Shown here in pieces: positions 45,335-53,893 of a stretch of DNA of 64,000 bases. A model generated the notes under the pieces. That model was not told the DNA's origin. It was given only the letters and a program-made list of their open reading frames with translations, and did not search any database. The stretch comes from Phytohabitans flavus (GTDB taxonomy: Bacteria > Actinomycetota > Actinomycetes > Mycobacteriales > Micromonosporaceae), in assembly GCF_011764545.1 (NCBI RefSeq), contig NZ_AP022870.1:6246001-6310000 (forward strand), in the 5' to 3' direction. How positions within the stretch are numbered: the stretch's first letter is position 1; every line of letters starts with the position of its first letter. Made by a program: the position numbers and the translations under genes.

Positions 45335-45964
45335 TCACACGGGAGAAGGAGTGGGCCGATGCGCGGACGGCCCCGCGTTGTGGGCCCGCAGCCACCACCC
45401 GCGCACAGGATCGTGGCCGAGGTCGGTCCAGTGGCAGTTTTGCAGCGGCCCCACCCGGCGCAGCACCTCGGTCGACCAGCCGAGCAGGAAGCCGCAGCCC
45501 TGCCTCGCCGCGCCGCCGTGGGTGGCCACGACGATCGTGCCGCCGGGCGTCTGGTCGGCCGCGTCCTGGAGCGCCTGGCCGACCCGTTTGCCGAGGTCGT
45601 CGAGGGTCTCCACGTCGCAGCCCTCCGGCTGCTCGCCGGCCCGCCAGCGGGCGTGCTCGCTCGGGTACCGCTCGGCCACCTCGGCCATCGTGAGGCCCTG
45701 CCACTTCCCATACGAACGCTCGCGCAGCCGCGGATCGGTGCGCACCGGCAGCCCGGTCAGCGCGGCCAGCGCGGCGGCGGTGTCGGCGGCGCGCCGCAGG
45801 TCGCTGGCGACGATCGCATCGGGGTGGAAGCCGGCGAGCAGCGGGGCAGCCGTCTCCGCCTGCTCCCGACCGAGGTCGTTGAGGGCGGTGTCGGTCTGGC
45901 CTTGGACGCGGTCACTCGCATTCCAGTCGGTGTTGCCGTGGCGCCAGACGATGAGGCGGCTCAT
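45335..45964 (-). CDS. histidine phosphatase, GpgP-like
   Basis: 209 residues from ATG 45964, overlapping the rsfS stop by 4 nt. The motif RHGNTDWN with the phosphate-accepting His is at residue 8 or so, and VVATHGGA has the second His. Similarity in sequence and place (next to rsfS, nadD) to M. tuberculosis Rv2419c suggests glucosyl-3-phosphoglycerate phosphatase, a step of methylglucose lipopolysaccharide synthesis; other phosphatase functions are possible. Confidence 0.88.
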   Translation of the reverse strand: MSRLIVWRHGNTDWNASDRVQGQTDTALNDLGREQAETAAPLLAGFHPDAIVASDLRRAADTAAALAALTGLPVRTDPRLRERSYGKWQGLTMAEVAERYPSEHARWRAGEQPEGCDVETLDDLGKRVGQALQDAADQTPGGTIVVATHGGAARQGCGFLLGWSTEVLRRVGPLQNCHWTDLGHDPVRGWWLRAHNAGPSAHRPTPSPV

Positions 45965-46344
45965 TCCGCCTCTACCAGCGCGCGATCCACGAACGGGATC
46001 GTCGGGCAGTCCTTCCACAGCCGGTCGAGGGCGTAGAACTCACGCTCCTCGGTGTGCTGCACGTGCACCACGATGTCGACGTAGTCGAGCAGGACCCAGC
46101 GACCGGAACGCTCGCCCTCGCGCCGCACCGGCTTCGCCTTTTCCGGCAGGTTTACCAGGGCTTCCTCGATCGCGTCGACGATCGCCTGCACCTGCCGCTC
46201 GTTTGGCGCGGAGGCGAGCACGAATGCGTCCGTGATGACCATCTGATCGGCCACGTCGATGATGACGATGTCCTGCGCCTTTTTGTCGGCGGCGGCCTGG
46301 GCGGCGCTCAGCGCCATCTCACGGGCGCGCTCGGATGCACTCAC
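45961..46344 (-). CDS. rsfS: ribosomal silencing factor RsfS
   Basis: 127 residues with the RsfS core DIVIIDVADQMVITDAFVLASAPNERQVQAIVDAIEE and WVLLDYVDIVVHVQ. It binds L14 and blocks subunit joining when nutrients are scarce. Between nadD and the GpgP-like gene in conserved order. Confidence 0.95.
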   Translation of the reverse strand: MSASERAREMALSAAQAAADKKAQDIVIIDVADQMVITDAFVLASAPNERQVQAIVDAIEEALVNLPEKAKPVRREGERSGRWVLLDYVDIVVHVQHTEEREFYALDRLWKDCPTIPFVDRALVEAE

Positions 46345-46397
46345 TCGACTAGCCTCTCACACCGGCTCACCGGCCGGGCAACGGTAAAGGCGACAAA

Positions 46398-46991
46398 TCA
46401 TCTGTAAAGGCGCCTCTTGGCGATGTACTGCACCACACCATCCGGGACGAGATACCAGACTGGCTTGCCCATCGCGACGCGCGCTCGGCAATCGGTCGAT
46501 GATATGGCCATCGCTGGGACCTGCACAAGGCTCACCGTGTCGGCCGGCAGATGATCGTCGGAGAGCGCGAACCCGGGCCGGGTCACCCCGATGAAATGCG
46601 CCATCTCGAACATCAGGTCGGTGTCTTTCCAGGACAGCAGCTTCTGTAGCGCGTCCGCGCCGGTGATGAAGAAGAGTTGGGCCTTCGGACCGTACTCGGC
46701 GCGCAGGTCACGGAGGGTGTCCACGGTATAGGTGGGGCCGTCGCGGTCGATGTCGACACGGCTGACGTGAAACTGCGGGTTGGAGGCGGTCGCGATCACT
46801 GTCATGAGGTACCGGTCCTCGGCCGGGCTCACCGTGACGTCGCCCTTCTGCCACGGCTCGCCGGTGGGCACGAAGACCACCTCGTCGAGCGCGAACCGGT
46901 TGGCCACCTCGCTCGCCGCCACGAGGTGGCCGTGGTGGATCGGGTCGAATGTGCCACCCATGATGCCGATCCGCCGCGTATCGTCCGCCAT
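46398..46991 (-). CDS. nadD: nicotinate-nucleotide adenylyltransferase
   Basis: 197 residues from ATG 46991. GIMGGTFDPIHHGHL (HxGH) and ISSTDCRAR near the C-terminus are the nucleotidyltransferase signatures. It makes nicotinate adenine dinucleotide in NAD synthesis. The long upstream open frame to 47516 is antisense to pepN's C-terminal part and was rejected. Confidence 0.95.
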   Translation of the reverse strand: MADDTRRIGIMGGTFDPIHHGHLVAASEVANRFALDEVVFVPTGEPWQKGDVTVSPAEDRYLMTVIATASNPQFHVSRVDIDRDGPTYTVDTLRDLRAEYGPKAQLFFITGADALQKLLSWKDTDLMFEMAHFIGVTRPGFALSDDHLPADTVSLVQVPAMAISSTDCRARVAMGKPVWYLVPDGVVQYIAKRRLYR

Positions 46992-47050
46992 GGCCGAATC
47001 GTAGATCGTTACCGATCGGCCGCGAGCCACAAGGGCCCGGTCGCCGCGAA

Positions 47051-49504
47051 TCATCCGCGGGCGGCGAGCGCCCGGCGCAGGTCGTCGTCCAAGTCGATCA
47101 CGACCCGGCGCAGGCCCGGCTCCAGGTCGTCGCGGGCCAGCAGCGTCGCGGCCGCCTCCCGGGTGGACGCCGCCACGGCGTAGCGGGGAAATGCGCTCTT
47201 CGCGACCCGGTCGGCGACCCAGGGGGTACGCAGTCGCGCGGCGGCCGGCATGTCGGCGAAGTAACGATCCACATAGGACTCTGTGAGGTCGGCCTGCTCC
47301 GGCTGCCAGAACCCCTCGGCGTGTGCCTCGACAAGCCGGTTGGAGAGCGTCGTGTCCTCGATGACGACCCGCCAGGCCCGCTCCTTCGCCGACGCGTCGG
47401 GTAGCGCGGCCCAGCACCGGGCCGCCCACTGCTCGCCTGTCGCGCTCCGGTCGTTGGCCAGCTCCGCCTCGATCAGGTCCGGGTAGGCCGCGCCGAGCAC
47501 CACCAGCCGGTAGCACAGCGCCCAGCGCAGGTCGGTGTCGATCCGCAGCCCTTCGGGCACGTGCCGGCCCTTGAGCCAGCCGGCGAGGCGGCGCGTGTCG
47601 GTGCTCGCCTCGATGAGCCCACGCGCCGCCGCGAGCTGAAGCGAACCGCCGGGTGGCGCGCTGCCGAGCAGCCGGTCACAGGCCATCGCCACCGGCTGTA
47701 GCGCGATCTCCCGCCGCGCCGGGTCGAGGTAGCGGTCGAGCAGGTCGCCGGTCATACCCAGCACCCCCTCGACCATGAGGGGCTCGGTCTCCAGCGGCAG
47801 CGCGGTCACCACGAGCGCGACCAGGTCGGCGGGCGGGCTCTCGCCGTCGCGCACCGAGTCGACCGTCGTCGACCACAGCACCGCGCGGTCGAGCGAGTCG
47901 TCCAGCGCCGGCAGGATCCCCGGCGCGGCGGCGGCCGAGGCGGCGTCCAGGCGCACCTTGGCGAAGGTCAGGTCGCCGGAGTTGACCAGTAGCAGGTCGG
48001 CGATGGGCTCGCCGGCCAGCTCGGCCACCTCGGTGCGCTCCCCCTCGACGTCGACCGGCACGAGACGGCGCAACACCGGCCCGTCGTACACACCGACTCC
48101 CATGCGGTGCGGGCGGGGCGCACCCGTCTGGACGATGTGGACGCTCTCGTACCGTCTGTCCACTGTGGTCACATCAGTCCGCAGCGTGTCGACGCCGGCT
48201 CGCCGCAGCCACAGGTCGGCCCAGCCGCGCAGGTCACGCCCGCTGGCCTCGCTGAGCACTGCAAGCAGGTCGGCGAGCGTCGCGTTGCCGAACCGATGAG
48301 CCGCGAAGTGCGCCCGCAGCCCGGCGAAGAACGCCTCGTCGCCGAGCGAGGCGACAAGCTGGCGGAGCACCGAGGCGCCCTTGGCGTACGAGATGCCGTC
48401 GAAGTTGAGCAGCCCGTGCGCCGCGTCGACCACCTCGTCCGGCGCGACAGGGTGGGTGGAGGGGCGCTGGTCGGCGATGTATCCGGAAGCCTTGCGCCGC
48501 AACCCGAAGGTGGTCCACGCGCGGTCGAAGCGGGTCGACTCGGCGGTCACCCGCACGCCCAGGTACTCCGCGAACGACTCGTTCAGCCAGAGGTCGTCCC
48601 ACCAGCGCATGGTCACCAGGTCGCCGAACCACTGGTGCGCCATCTCGTGCGCGATCACCACGGCCCGCCACTCGCGGTCGCCCTCGGTCACCGCCGAGCG
48701 GAAGATGTAGTCGTCGCGGAACGTCACCAGCCCGGGGTTTTCCATCGCGCCCGCGTTGAACTCGGGCACGAACGCCTGGTCGTACTTGCCGAACGGGTAG
48801 CGCACGCCGAAGAGCTCGTGGAAGCGGTCGAAGCACGCCTTCGTGATCTCGAAGAGCTCGTCGGCGTCCTTGTCCAGGTGGGCGGCGAGCGACCGCCGAC
48901 AGAGCAGGCGCAGCGGGATGCCGTCGTGCTCGTCGTGACGCACGTGGTACGGACCGGCGACGAGCGACACGAAGTACGTGGCCAGCGGCGGCGTGGGCGC
49001 GAACCGCCCGTCACCCTCGTCCGCGCCGTTGGCCGCGACGAGCCACCCCTCCGGCGCACGCACGCTAAGCGTGAGCAGCGCCTTCAGGTCGGGCTGGTCG
49101 AAGCAGGCGAAGATGCGCTGTGCGTGGTCCAGGAAGGACATCGCGTACAGGTACGTCTCGCCGTCGGCCGGGTCGACGAAGCGGTGCAGCCCTTCGCCGG
49201 TGTTGGAATACGCCATCTCCGCCTCGACCACCAGCTCGTTGAACTCGGCGAGGTCGGTCAGCGGAAGGCGGTTGTCGATGAGCGTGGAGACGTCGAGGGG
49301 TCTGCCGTTGAGCGTGGCCGACCGCAGCTCGGCCGGCTTGATCTCGGCGAACGTCTCGGCGCCGGCGCGGGCGGAGCGGAAGCGCACCGTGACGGCGGAG
49401 CCGAACCGCTCGGGACCGCCGGTCACGTCCAGCTCCACGTCATACGACTCGACGGTGAGCAGCTCGGCACGCTCGGCCGCCTCGGCCCGGGTGAGGCTAC
49501 GCAT
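47051..49504 (-). CDS. pepN: aminopeptidase N
   Basis: 817 residues from ATG 49504 with AGGATGGGCGG upstream. M1 family: GAMENPG substrate motif, HEMAHQWFGDL (HExxH plus downstream Glu), WLNESFAEY. C-terminal ERAP1-like helical domain ending LRRALAARG. Cytoplasmic zinc enzyme that releases N-terminal residues from peptides. Single-gene unit. Confidence 0.95.
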   Translation of the reverse strand: MRSLTRAEAAERAELLTVESYDVELDVTGGPERFGSAVTVRFRSARAGAETFAEIKPAELRSATLNGRPLDVSTLIDNRLPLTDLAEFNELVVEAEMAYSNTGEGLHRFVDPADGETYLYAMSFLDHAQRIFACFDQPDLKALLTLSVRAPEGWLVAANGADEGDGRFAPTPPLATYFVSLVAGPYHVRHDEHDGIPLRLLCRRSLAAHLDKDADELFEITKACFDRFHELFGVRYPFGKYDQAFVPEFNAGAMENPGLVTFRDDYIFRSAVTEGDREWRAVVIAHEMAHQWFGDLVTMRWWDDLWLNESFAEYLGVRVTAESTRFDRAWTTFGLRRKASGYIADQRPSTHPVAPDEVVDAAHGLLNFDGISYAKGASVLRQLVASLGDEAFFAGLRAHFAAHRFGNATLADLLAVLSEASGRDLRGWADLWLRRAGVDTLRTDVTTVDRRYESVHIVQTGAPRPHRMGVGVYDGPVLRRLVPVDVEGERTEVAELAGEPIADLLLVNSGDLTFAKVRLDAASAAAAPGILPALDDSLDRAVLWSTTVDSVRDGESPPADLVALVVTALPLETEPLMVEGVLGMTGDLLDRYLDPARREIALQPVAMACDRLLGSAPPGGSLQLAAARGLIEASTDTRRLAGWLKGRHVPEGLRIDTDLRWALCYRLVVLGAAYPDLIEAELANDRSATGEQWAARCWAALPDASAKERAWRVVIEDTTLSNRLVEAHAEGFWQPEQADLTESYVDRYFADMPAAARLRTPWVADRVAKSAFPRYAVAASTREAAATLLARDDLEPGLRRVVIDLDDDLRRALAARG

Positions 49505-49590
49505 CCGCCCATCCTGCCCGATCACGTGCGGTATAGCCTTCCCCCGCGAACCGCCCTCGCCACTCGAGGGCCGAAAAGAAGGAGTTGGCG

Positions 49591-49809
49591 ATGGCCCAGC
49601 ACCCCAAGGGTGACTTCGACCTGAGCCGGGCGATGTGGCAGCGGGCCAAGGACGACGACTCGGAGAGCGCGGTCGAGGTCGCCTTCGTCGACGACCTCAT
49701 CGGCCTACGCAACTCCGGCGAACCGGACGGCCCCGTGCTGGTCTTCACCAAGGACGAGTGGGACGCCTTCGTGGGTGGCGCACAGGACGGTGAGTTTGAC
49801 ATCGAGTGA
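49591..49809 (+). CDS. DUF397 protein
   Basis: 72 residues from ATG 49591 with AAGGAG 6 nt upstream (TTG 49585 less likely). It matches DUF397 (GDFDLSRAMWQRAKDD..., EVAFVDDLIGLRNSGEPDGPVLVFTKDEWDAFVGG). DUF397 proteins often pair with a Xre-type regulator in actinomycetes; none lies beside this one, though the convergent gene has an HTH. Confidence 0.9.
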   Translation: MAQHPKGDFDLSRAMWQRAKDDDSESAVEVAFVDDLIGLRNSGEPDGPVLVFTKDEWDAFVGGAQDGEFDIE

Positions 49810-49817
49810 CCGGACGC

Positions 49818-50321
49818 CTACCCCACCAGCTCGCGGACCGCGTCCATCCGGGTGATCCGGGGCGCGAGCCGGCGTAGCTGGAGCGCGAGGTTCATCGCCA
49901 CGAGCACCGGCTCCTCTTCGGGCAGGTCATAGCCCAGCCGGCGGCGCAGCCACTGCACGACCTCGACCCAGCTGTAGAACGACGTGTCGCAGCCGGGGTT
50001 GAGCGGTGGCGGGAAGCCACCCGGCCCCTGCCGGCCGACCGACCACAGGCGGACGATCTCACGGGACCGCCCGATCCTGGCCGCGACATCGGCGAGCGTT
50101 ACCCAGTCGCCGGCCGCGACCCTTAGCGGACGGAGCCCCGCCGACTCGACGTCACGCACGGCCGCCGCGACCGCCTCGGCGAGATCAGCCGCCTGCCGGC
50201 GCACGACCACCGCGCCGAGGCCGTCTCGCGGGCCCGGGGTCGGGGCGAGCCCGTCGTACGGCCGCAGGACCGCCCTACCCGGCACACCGGCCACCACCAG
50301 CACGAACTCCTGAAGCTCCAC
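49818..50321 (-). CDS. HTH-containing uncharacterised protein
   Basis: 167 residues from GTG 50321, preceded by GGAGGAGGGGG; a much longer frame to 50687 would cover the trp leader and was rejected. An N-terminal 85-residue alpha/beta segment precedes a helix-turn-helix (VTLADVAARIGRSREIVRLW) and a WVEVVQWLRRRL helix, resembling MerR-like recognition in small actinobacterial regulators. Probable DNA-binding role, target unknown. Convergent with the DUF397 gene and divergent from the trpS unit. Confidence 0.75.
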   Translation of the reverse strand: MELQEFVLVVAGVPGRAVLRPYDGLAPTPGPRDGLGAVVVRRQAADLAEAVAAAVRDVESAGLRPLRVAAGDWVTLADVAARIGRSREIVRLWSVGRQGPGGFPPPLNPGCDTSFYSWVEVVQWLRRRLGYDLPEEEPVLVAMNLALQLRRLAPRITRMDAVRELVG

Positions 50322-50486
50322 GACCCCCTCCTCCGGAACCTCTGGCCACCACGGCCCAGTGCGCGGGGCCGGTCGAGCCGAGACGCGTGCCCCGACCGCC
50401 GTCCGGGCCCGCCGCGGGCCGGCCATGCCCCTTTGAACCTGGCCCAGTGAAGCCCACCCCCACGCCCCACCGGAGGAGCCAACACA

Positions 50487-50505
50487 GGGGCCAGCACCTG
50501 GCCCC
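50487..50505. promoter_or_regulatory. 19-bp palindrome upstream of trp leader
   Basis: GGGGCCAG-CAC-CTGGCCCC, perfect 8-bp arms. It is centred 14 bp upstream of a TACTGT -10-like box (50510-50515) and so covers the -35 region. Confidence 0.5.
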
Positions 50506-50521
50506 CTGCTACTGTGGCCAC

Positions 50522-50563
50522 ATGCGTACGACGCTCCGGCATCTCGGCTGGTGGACCGCCTGA
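50522..50563 (+). CDS. Trp-rich leader peptide of trpS
   Basis: A 13-residue reading frame, MRTTLRHLGWWTA, with tandem Trp codons at 50549-50554 and a stop 2 codons later. No ribosome site precedes it, but a TACTGT box ends 6 nt before the ATG, so the transcript is probably leaderless. The tandem Trp codons right before two alternative hairpins are the classic arrangement of ribosome-mediated attenuation. Confidence 0.85.
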   Translation: MRTTLRHLGWWTA

Positions 50564-50629
50564 CGGGCGGCCAACACGCGTTCACGCAGACCCCGAGACC
50601 TCGACGGCCGCCCCTCCGGGCGGCCGTTT
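50556..50629 (+). promoter_or_regulatory. transcription attenuator of trpS
   Basis: Segments: 1, CCGCC (50556-50560), pairs with 2, GGCGG (50566-50570). Segment 2 as GGGCGGCC (50565-50572) pairs fully with 3, GGCCGCCC (50606-50613), the antiterminator. Segment 3 as CGGCCGCCC (50605-50613) pairs with 4, GGGCGGCCG (50618-50626), loop CTCC, then TTT: the terminator. A ribosome stalled at the Trp codons covers segment 1 and favours 2:3; one that reaches the stop covers 2 and favours 3:4. Ribosome-mediated attenuation of the auxiliary trpRS1 gene is known in Streptomyces coelicolor. Confidence 0.8.
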
Positions 50630-50677
50630 CGCATGTCCGGAGCAGGGCGGCTCCCGTACCCCAAAGGGAGCCCAAAG

Positions 50678-51655
50678 ATGACGACAACCGCGACCCTCAC
50701 CGGTTTCAAGCCCACCGGCCACCTCCAGCTGGGCAACCTGCTGGGCGCCATCAGGCCGGTCGTCGCCGCGCAGCGGCGGACGCGGCCGGTGGCCTTCGTG
50801 GCCGACCTGCACGCGATGACCGTGCCTCACGAACCGGCGCAGCTGCGCCGGCTCACCATCGAGGTAGCGCAGCTGCTGCTCGCCGCGGGCGTCGACCCCG
50901 AGCGGAGCCTCTTCTACGTGCAGTCCCAGGTGCCCGAGCACGCCGAGCTGCATTTTCTGCTGGAGTGCGCGACCCGCTATGGAGAGGCGCACCGCATGAT
51001 CCAGTTCAAGGAGCGGTCGTCCAACCGGGGCAGCCGGCTGAGCCTGCTCACGTACCCGGTGCTGATGGCCGCCGACATCCTGCTGCACGACACGGCGGAG
51101 GTACCGGTCGGCGAGGACCAGCGGCAGCACGTGGAGCTGGCGCGGGACGTTGCCAGCCGGTTCAACACCCACTATGGACAGACGTTCGTGGTGCCACGCG
51201 CGGTGAACCCCGAGGTCGCGGCGCGGGTCATGGACCTGTCCGACCCCACCGCCAAGATGAGCAAGACCAGCGGCGCACCCGGCACGCTCTTCCTGCTCGA
51301 CCCGCCCGAGGTGATCGAGCGGAAGGTGATGCGGGCAGTCACCGATTCGGGTGACACGGTCAGCTACGAGCCGGAGACCAGGCCGGGGGTGGCCAACCTG
51401 CTGGAGATCATCGCCGGCTGCACGGGCGGGTCACCCGCCGCTCTGGCGTCCGGTTTCGCCTCGTACGGCGCGCTCAAGCGCGCCGTCGCCGAGGCGGTGA
51501 TCGGCACCGTCCGTCCCGTCCAGGCCCGCTTCGCCGAGCTTTCCCGCGATCCTGGGTACGTACGGAGAGTGCTCGCCGACGGTGCGGAGCAGGCGCGGGA
51601 CGTCACGGCCGAAACAGTCCACCGGGCGCGGAGGGCGCTGGGCCTGATCGCGTGA
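50678..51655 (+). CDS. trpS: tryptophanyl-tRNA synthetase, attenuator-controlled
   Basis: 325 residues from ATG 50678 with AAAGGGAG upstream. Class I signatures GHLQLGN (residues 14-20) and KMSKT (193-197) are present, as is VGEDQRQHVELARDVA. Where the Bacillus enzyme has Gln9 (SGIQPSG) this one has Lys11 (TGFKPTG); the His equal to Bacillus His43 is kept (DLHAMT, His45). Gln9 and His43 contact the inhibitor indolmycin in the Bacillus enzyme, so Lys11 may mark a resistant, auxiliary type (inference). Followed after 49 nt by an exporter gene. Confidence 0.93.
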   Translation: MTTTATLTGFKPTGHLQLGNLLGAIRPVVAAQRRTRPVAFVADLHAMTVPHEPAQLRRLTIEVAQLLLAAGVDPERSLFYVQSQVPEHAELHFLLECATRYGEAHRMIQFKERSSNRGSRLSLLTYPVLMAADILLHDTAEVPVGEDQRQHVELARDVASRFNTHYGQTFVVPRAVNPEVAARVMDLSDPTAKMSKTSGAPGTLFLLDPPEVIERKVMRAVTDSGDTVSYEPETRPGVANLLEIIAGCTGGSPAALASGFASYGALKRAVAEAVIGTVRPVQARFAELSRDPGYVRRVLADGAEQARDVTAETVHRARRALGLIA

Positions 51656-51704
51656 GATCGCCCCGATCGGGTAGAGATCATGGCGGAGGAGGGAGTGTGT
51701 ACTC

Positions 51705-53345
51705 ATGAGCGGTGGGCAGCAAGGCACTGAGCTGCGGCACAGCCCCTGGCTGGTACTCGCGACGCTCTGCCTCGGCTTCTTCATGATCCTTTTGGACACC
51801 ACGATCGTGAACATCGCGATCCCGGACATGAGCGCCGCCCTCAATGCGTCGCTTGACCAGATCCTGTGGATCGTCAACGCGTACGTGCTGGTCTACGCCG
51901 TTCTCCTGATCACCGCCGGCCGCCTCGGCGACCTGTATGGCCCCAAGCAGCTGTTCATCGTCGGCCTGGTGGTGTTCACGCTGGCCTCGGCCGCGTGCGG
52001 GTTCGCCAACAGCTCGGGCCAGCTGGTGGCCGCCCGGGTCGTGCAAGGGGTCGGCGGCGCGCTGCTCACCCCGCAGACGCTCTCGGTGATCACGGTGATC
52101 TTCCCACCGGAGAAGCGCGGCGCCGCCTTCGGTGTCTGGGGTGGCGTGGCCGGCGTCGCCACGGTCACCGGCCCCACACTCGGCGGCTACCTGGTCACCG
52201 ACTGGGGCTGGGAGTGGATCTTCTTCGTCAACGTGCCGGTCGGCATCGTCACCGTCGTGCTCGCCGCGATCGTGATGCCCAACCTCAAGCTCAACCGCCG
52301 CCACCGGCTCGACTGGACCGGTACGCTGCTCGCCTCGACCGGGCTCTTCCTGATCACGTTCGGCCTGATCGAGGGCGAGCCGCACCACTGGGGCAAGGTG
52401 TGGGGCCCGATCACGATCCCGGAGCTGATCGGCGCCGGCGTACTGCTGATGGTGCTCTTCTTCGTGCACCAGTACGTCACCCGGAAGAAGGAGCCGCTCG
52501 TCCCGTTCTCGATCTTCTCGGACCGCAACTTCTCGCTGATGAACTGGGTGGTCGGCGCGATCGCGTTCGCCATGCTCGGGCTCTTCCTGCCCCTGGTGAT
52601 CTACCTCCAGTCGGTGATCGGGCTGAGCGCGCTGCGGGCTGGTATCGCGGTGGCCCCGCTGTCGCTGCTCGCCATGGTCATCGCCCCGTTCGCCGGGCGT
52701 GCGGCCGACCGGATGGGCGGCAAGTGGATCCTGTTCACCGGGCTCACCCTTTGGTCCGCCGGCATGGCGCTGGTGGTGTGGCTGGCCCGCGCCAACGCCG
52801 GTCAGTGGACCCTCCTGCCCGGCCTCCTGATCGCCGGCGCCGGCCTCGGCATGACGTTCGCGCCGCTACAGACGATCGCGATGCGGAACATCGCGCCGCC
52901 CATGGCCGGCGCCGCCTCGGGCCTGATCAACACCAGCCGGCAGCTCGGTGGCGTGGTGGGTTCGGCGGCGGTCGGCGCACTGCTCCAGGCCCGGCTCGCG
53001 ACGGAGCTGCCGCGGGCCGCGCGTGAGGAGGCCAGCACGCTGCCCGAGCAGTACCGGCAGCAGTTCGTCAACGAGTTCACCCAGGCCAACACCGGCAGCC
53101 TGCACGTGGGTGCGGGGCAGACCGGCGTACCGCTGCCGCCCGGGCTACCGGAGCAGGCGCGGCAGATCATCGCGGCGGCGGCGGAGAGGGCATTCCGGGA
53201 GGGCTTCACCCATGCGATGCGCCTGACGCTGATCCTCCCGCTGGCGGTCCTCGCGGCGGCGGCGCTCTCCTGCCTCTTCATCCGCGGTCGCGGCCGGCTG
53301 AGCAGACGTGAGCGGGACACCGCACCGGCCGCGGTGGGTGGCTGA
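51705..53345 (+). CDS. DHA2-family drug/proton antiporter
   Basis: 546 residues with 14 expected membrane helices. LDTTIVNIAIPDM in helix 1 (motif D1) and AGRLGDLYGPKQLF (motif A) mark the EmrB/QacA DHA2 family of multidrug exporters. A hydrophilic loop of about 60 residues (near 430-490) lies before the last helix. ATG 51705 follows GGAGGAGGGAG. With only 49 nt and no hairpin between it and trpS, it is probably part of the attenuated transcript. Confidence 0.92.
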   Translation: MSGGQQGTELRHSPWLVLATLCLGFFMILLDTTIVNIAIPDMSAALNASLDQILWIVNAYVLVYAVLLITAGRLGDLYGPKQLFIVGLVVFTLASAACGFANSSGQLVAARVVQGVGGALLTPQTLSVITVIFPPEKRGAAFGVWGGVAGVATVTGPTLGGYLVTDWGWEWIFFVNVPVGIVTVVLAAIVMPNLKLNRRHRLDWTGTLLASTGLFLITFGLIEGEPHHWGKVWGPITIPELIGAGVLLMVLFFVHQYVTRKKEPLVPFSIFSDRNFSLMNWVVGAIAFAMLGLFLPLVIYLQSVIGLSALRAGIAVAPLSLLAMVIAPFAGRAADRMGGKWILFTGLTLWSAGMALVVWLARANAGQWTLLPGLLIAGAGLGMTFAPLQTIAMRNIAPPMAGAASGLINTSRQLGGVVGSAAVGALLQARLATELPRAAREEASTLPEQYRQQFVNEFTQANTGSLHVGAGQTGVPLPPGLPEQARQIIAAAAERAFREGFTHAMRLTLILPLAVLAAAALSCLFIRGRGRLSRRERDTAPAAVGG

Positions 53346-53419
53346 CAGCGAGCGGAACGAAACCGCCTCATATTCCCAGCGGCGCGACGCTTTACGAATA
53401 CCGCGAATACCGGCTGTGC

Positions 53420-53893
53420 TCAGGCAGCGACAAGAATGCGCTTTTCGAAACCGTTCGCCTGTGTCCGGCCATATCCCGCGGAACGGAGCAGCGCCAAAGC
53501 GGCCGGCAGGTAAACACCGGCGTCCAGCCGGAGCACCACATACCCCGCATCGAGGGCCATCTCCTCCAGGGCGGCCAGCATCTGGCGGGCGATGCCCCGG
53601 CCTCGGAACGCGGGTCGCACGTACATCCGCTTGATAGCACCGCTCTGCGCGTCGAGCGTCTGGAGTGCGCCGCAGGCCACGGCCCGCCCGTCGACCACGC
53701 CCACGAGGTGCTGGGCGCCGTCTTCATAGGTGAACTCCAGCCCGCCGCCGACCTCACGGAGCTCGCGCTGCAATGCCGTAATCAGCGTGCCCAACTCGGC
53801 ATCACTGATAGGGCGGGCTTCTATCAACACCGGTCCAAAGTAGCCGGACGCGATTTCCGACAGGTTTCGTGCATGTGGCCCAGATACGGACAC
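53420..53893 (-). CDS. GNAT-family N-acetyltransferase
   Basis: Up to 158 residues; GTG 53893 shares one base with the obg stop (TAGTG), while a GTG at 53830 would give a shorter, more typical 136-residue form starting LIEARPISDAEL. The acetyl-CoA site RMYVRPAFRGRGIARQML (Q/RxxGxG/A) is clear. Substrate unknown. Co-oriented with obg, so probably read from the same transcript; convergent with the exporter gene. Confidence 0.85.
   Translation of the reverse strand: MSVSGPHARNLSEIASGYFGPVLIEARPISDAELGTLITALQRELREVGGGLEFTYEDGAQHLVGVVDGRAVACGALQTLDAQSGAIKRMYVRPAFRGRGIARQMLAALEEMALDAGYVVLRLDAGVYLPAALALLRSAGYGRTQANGFEKRILVAA

Noticed and set aside
46992..47516. N-terminal extension of nadD
   Set aside because: Reads in another frame over the pepN 3' end; the ATG at 46991 gives the normal family length.
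49818..50687. 289-residue version of the HTH gene
   Set aside because: The extra 120 residues are low-complexity and antisense to the trp leader and attenuator; GTG 50321 has a strong ribosome site.
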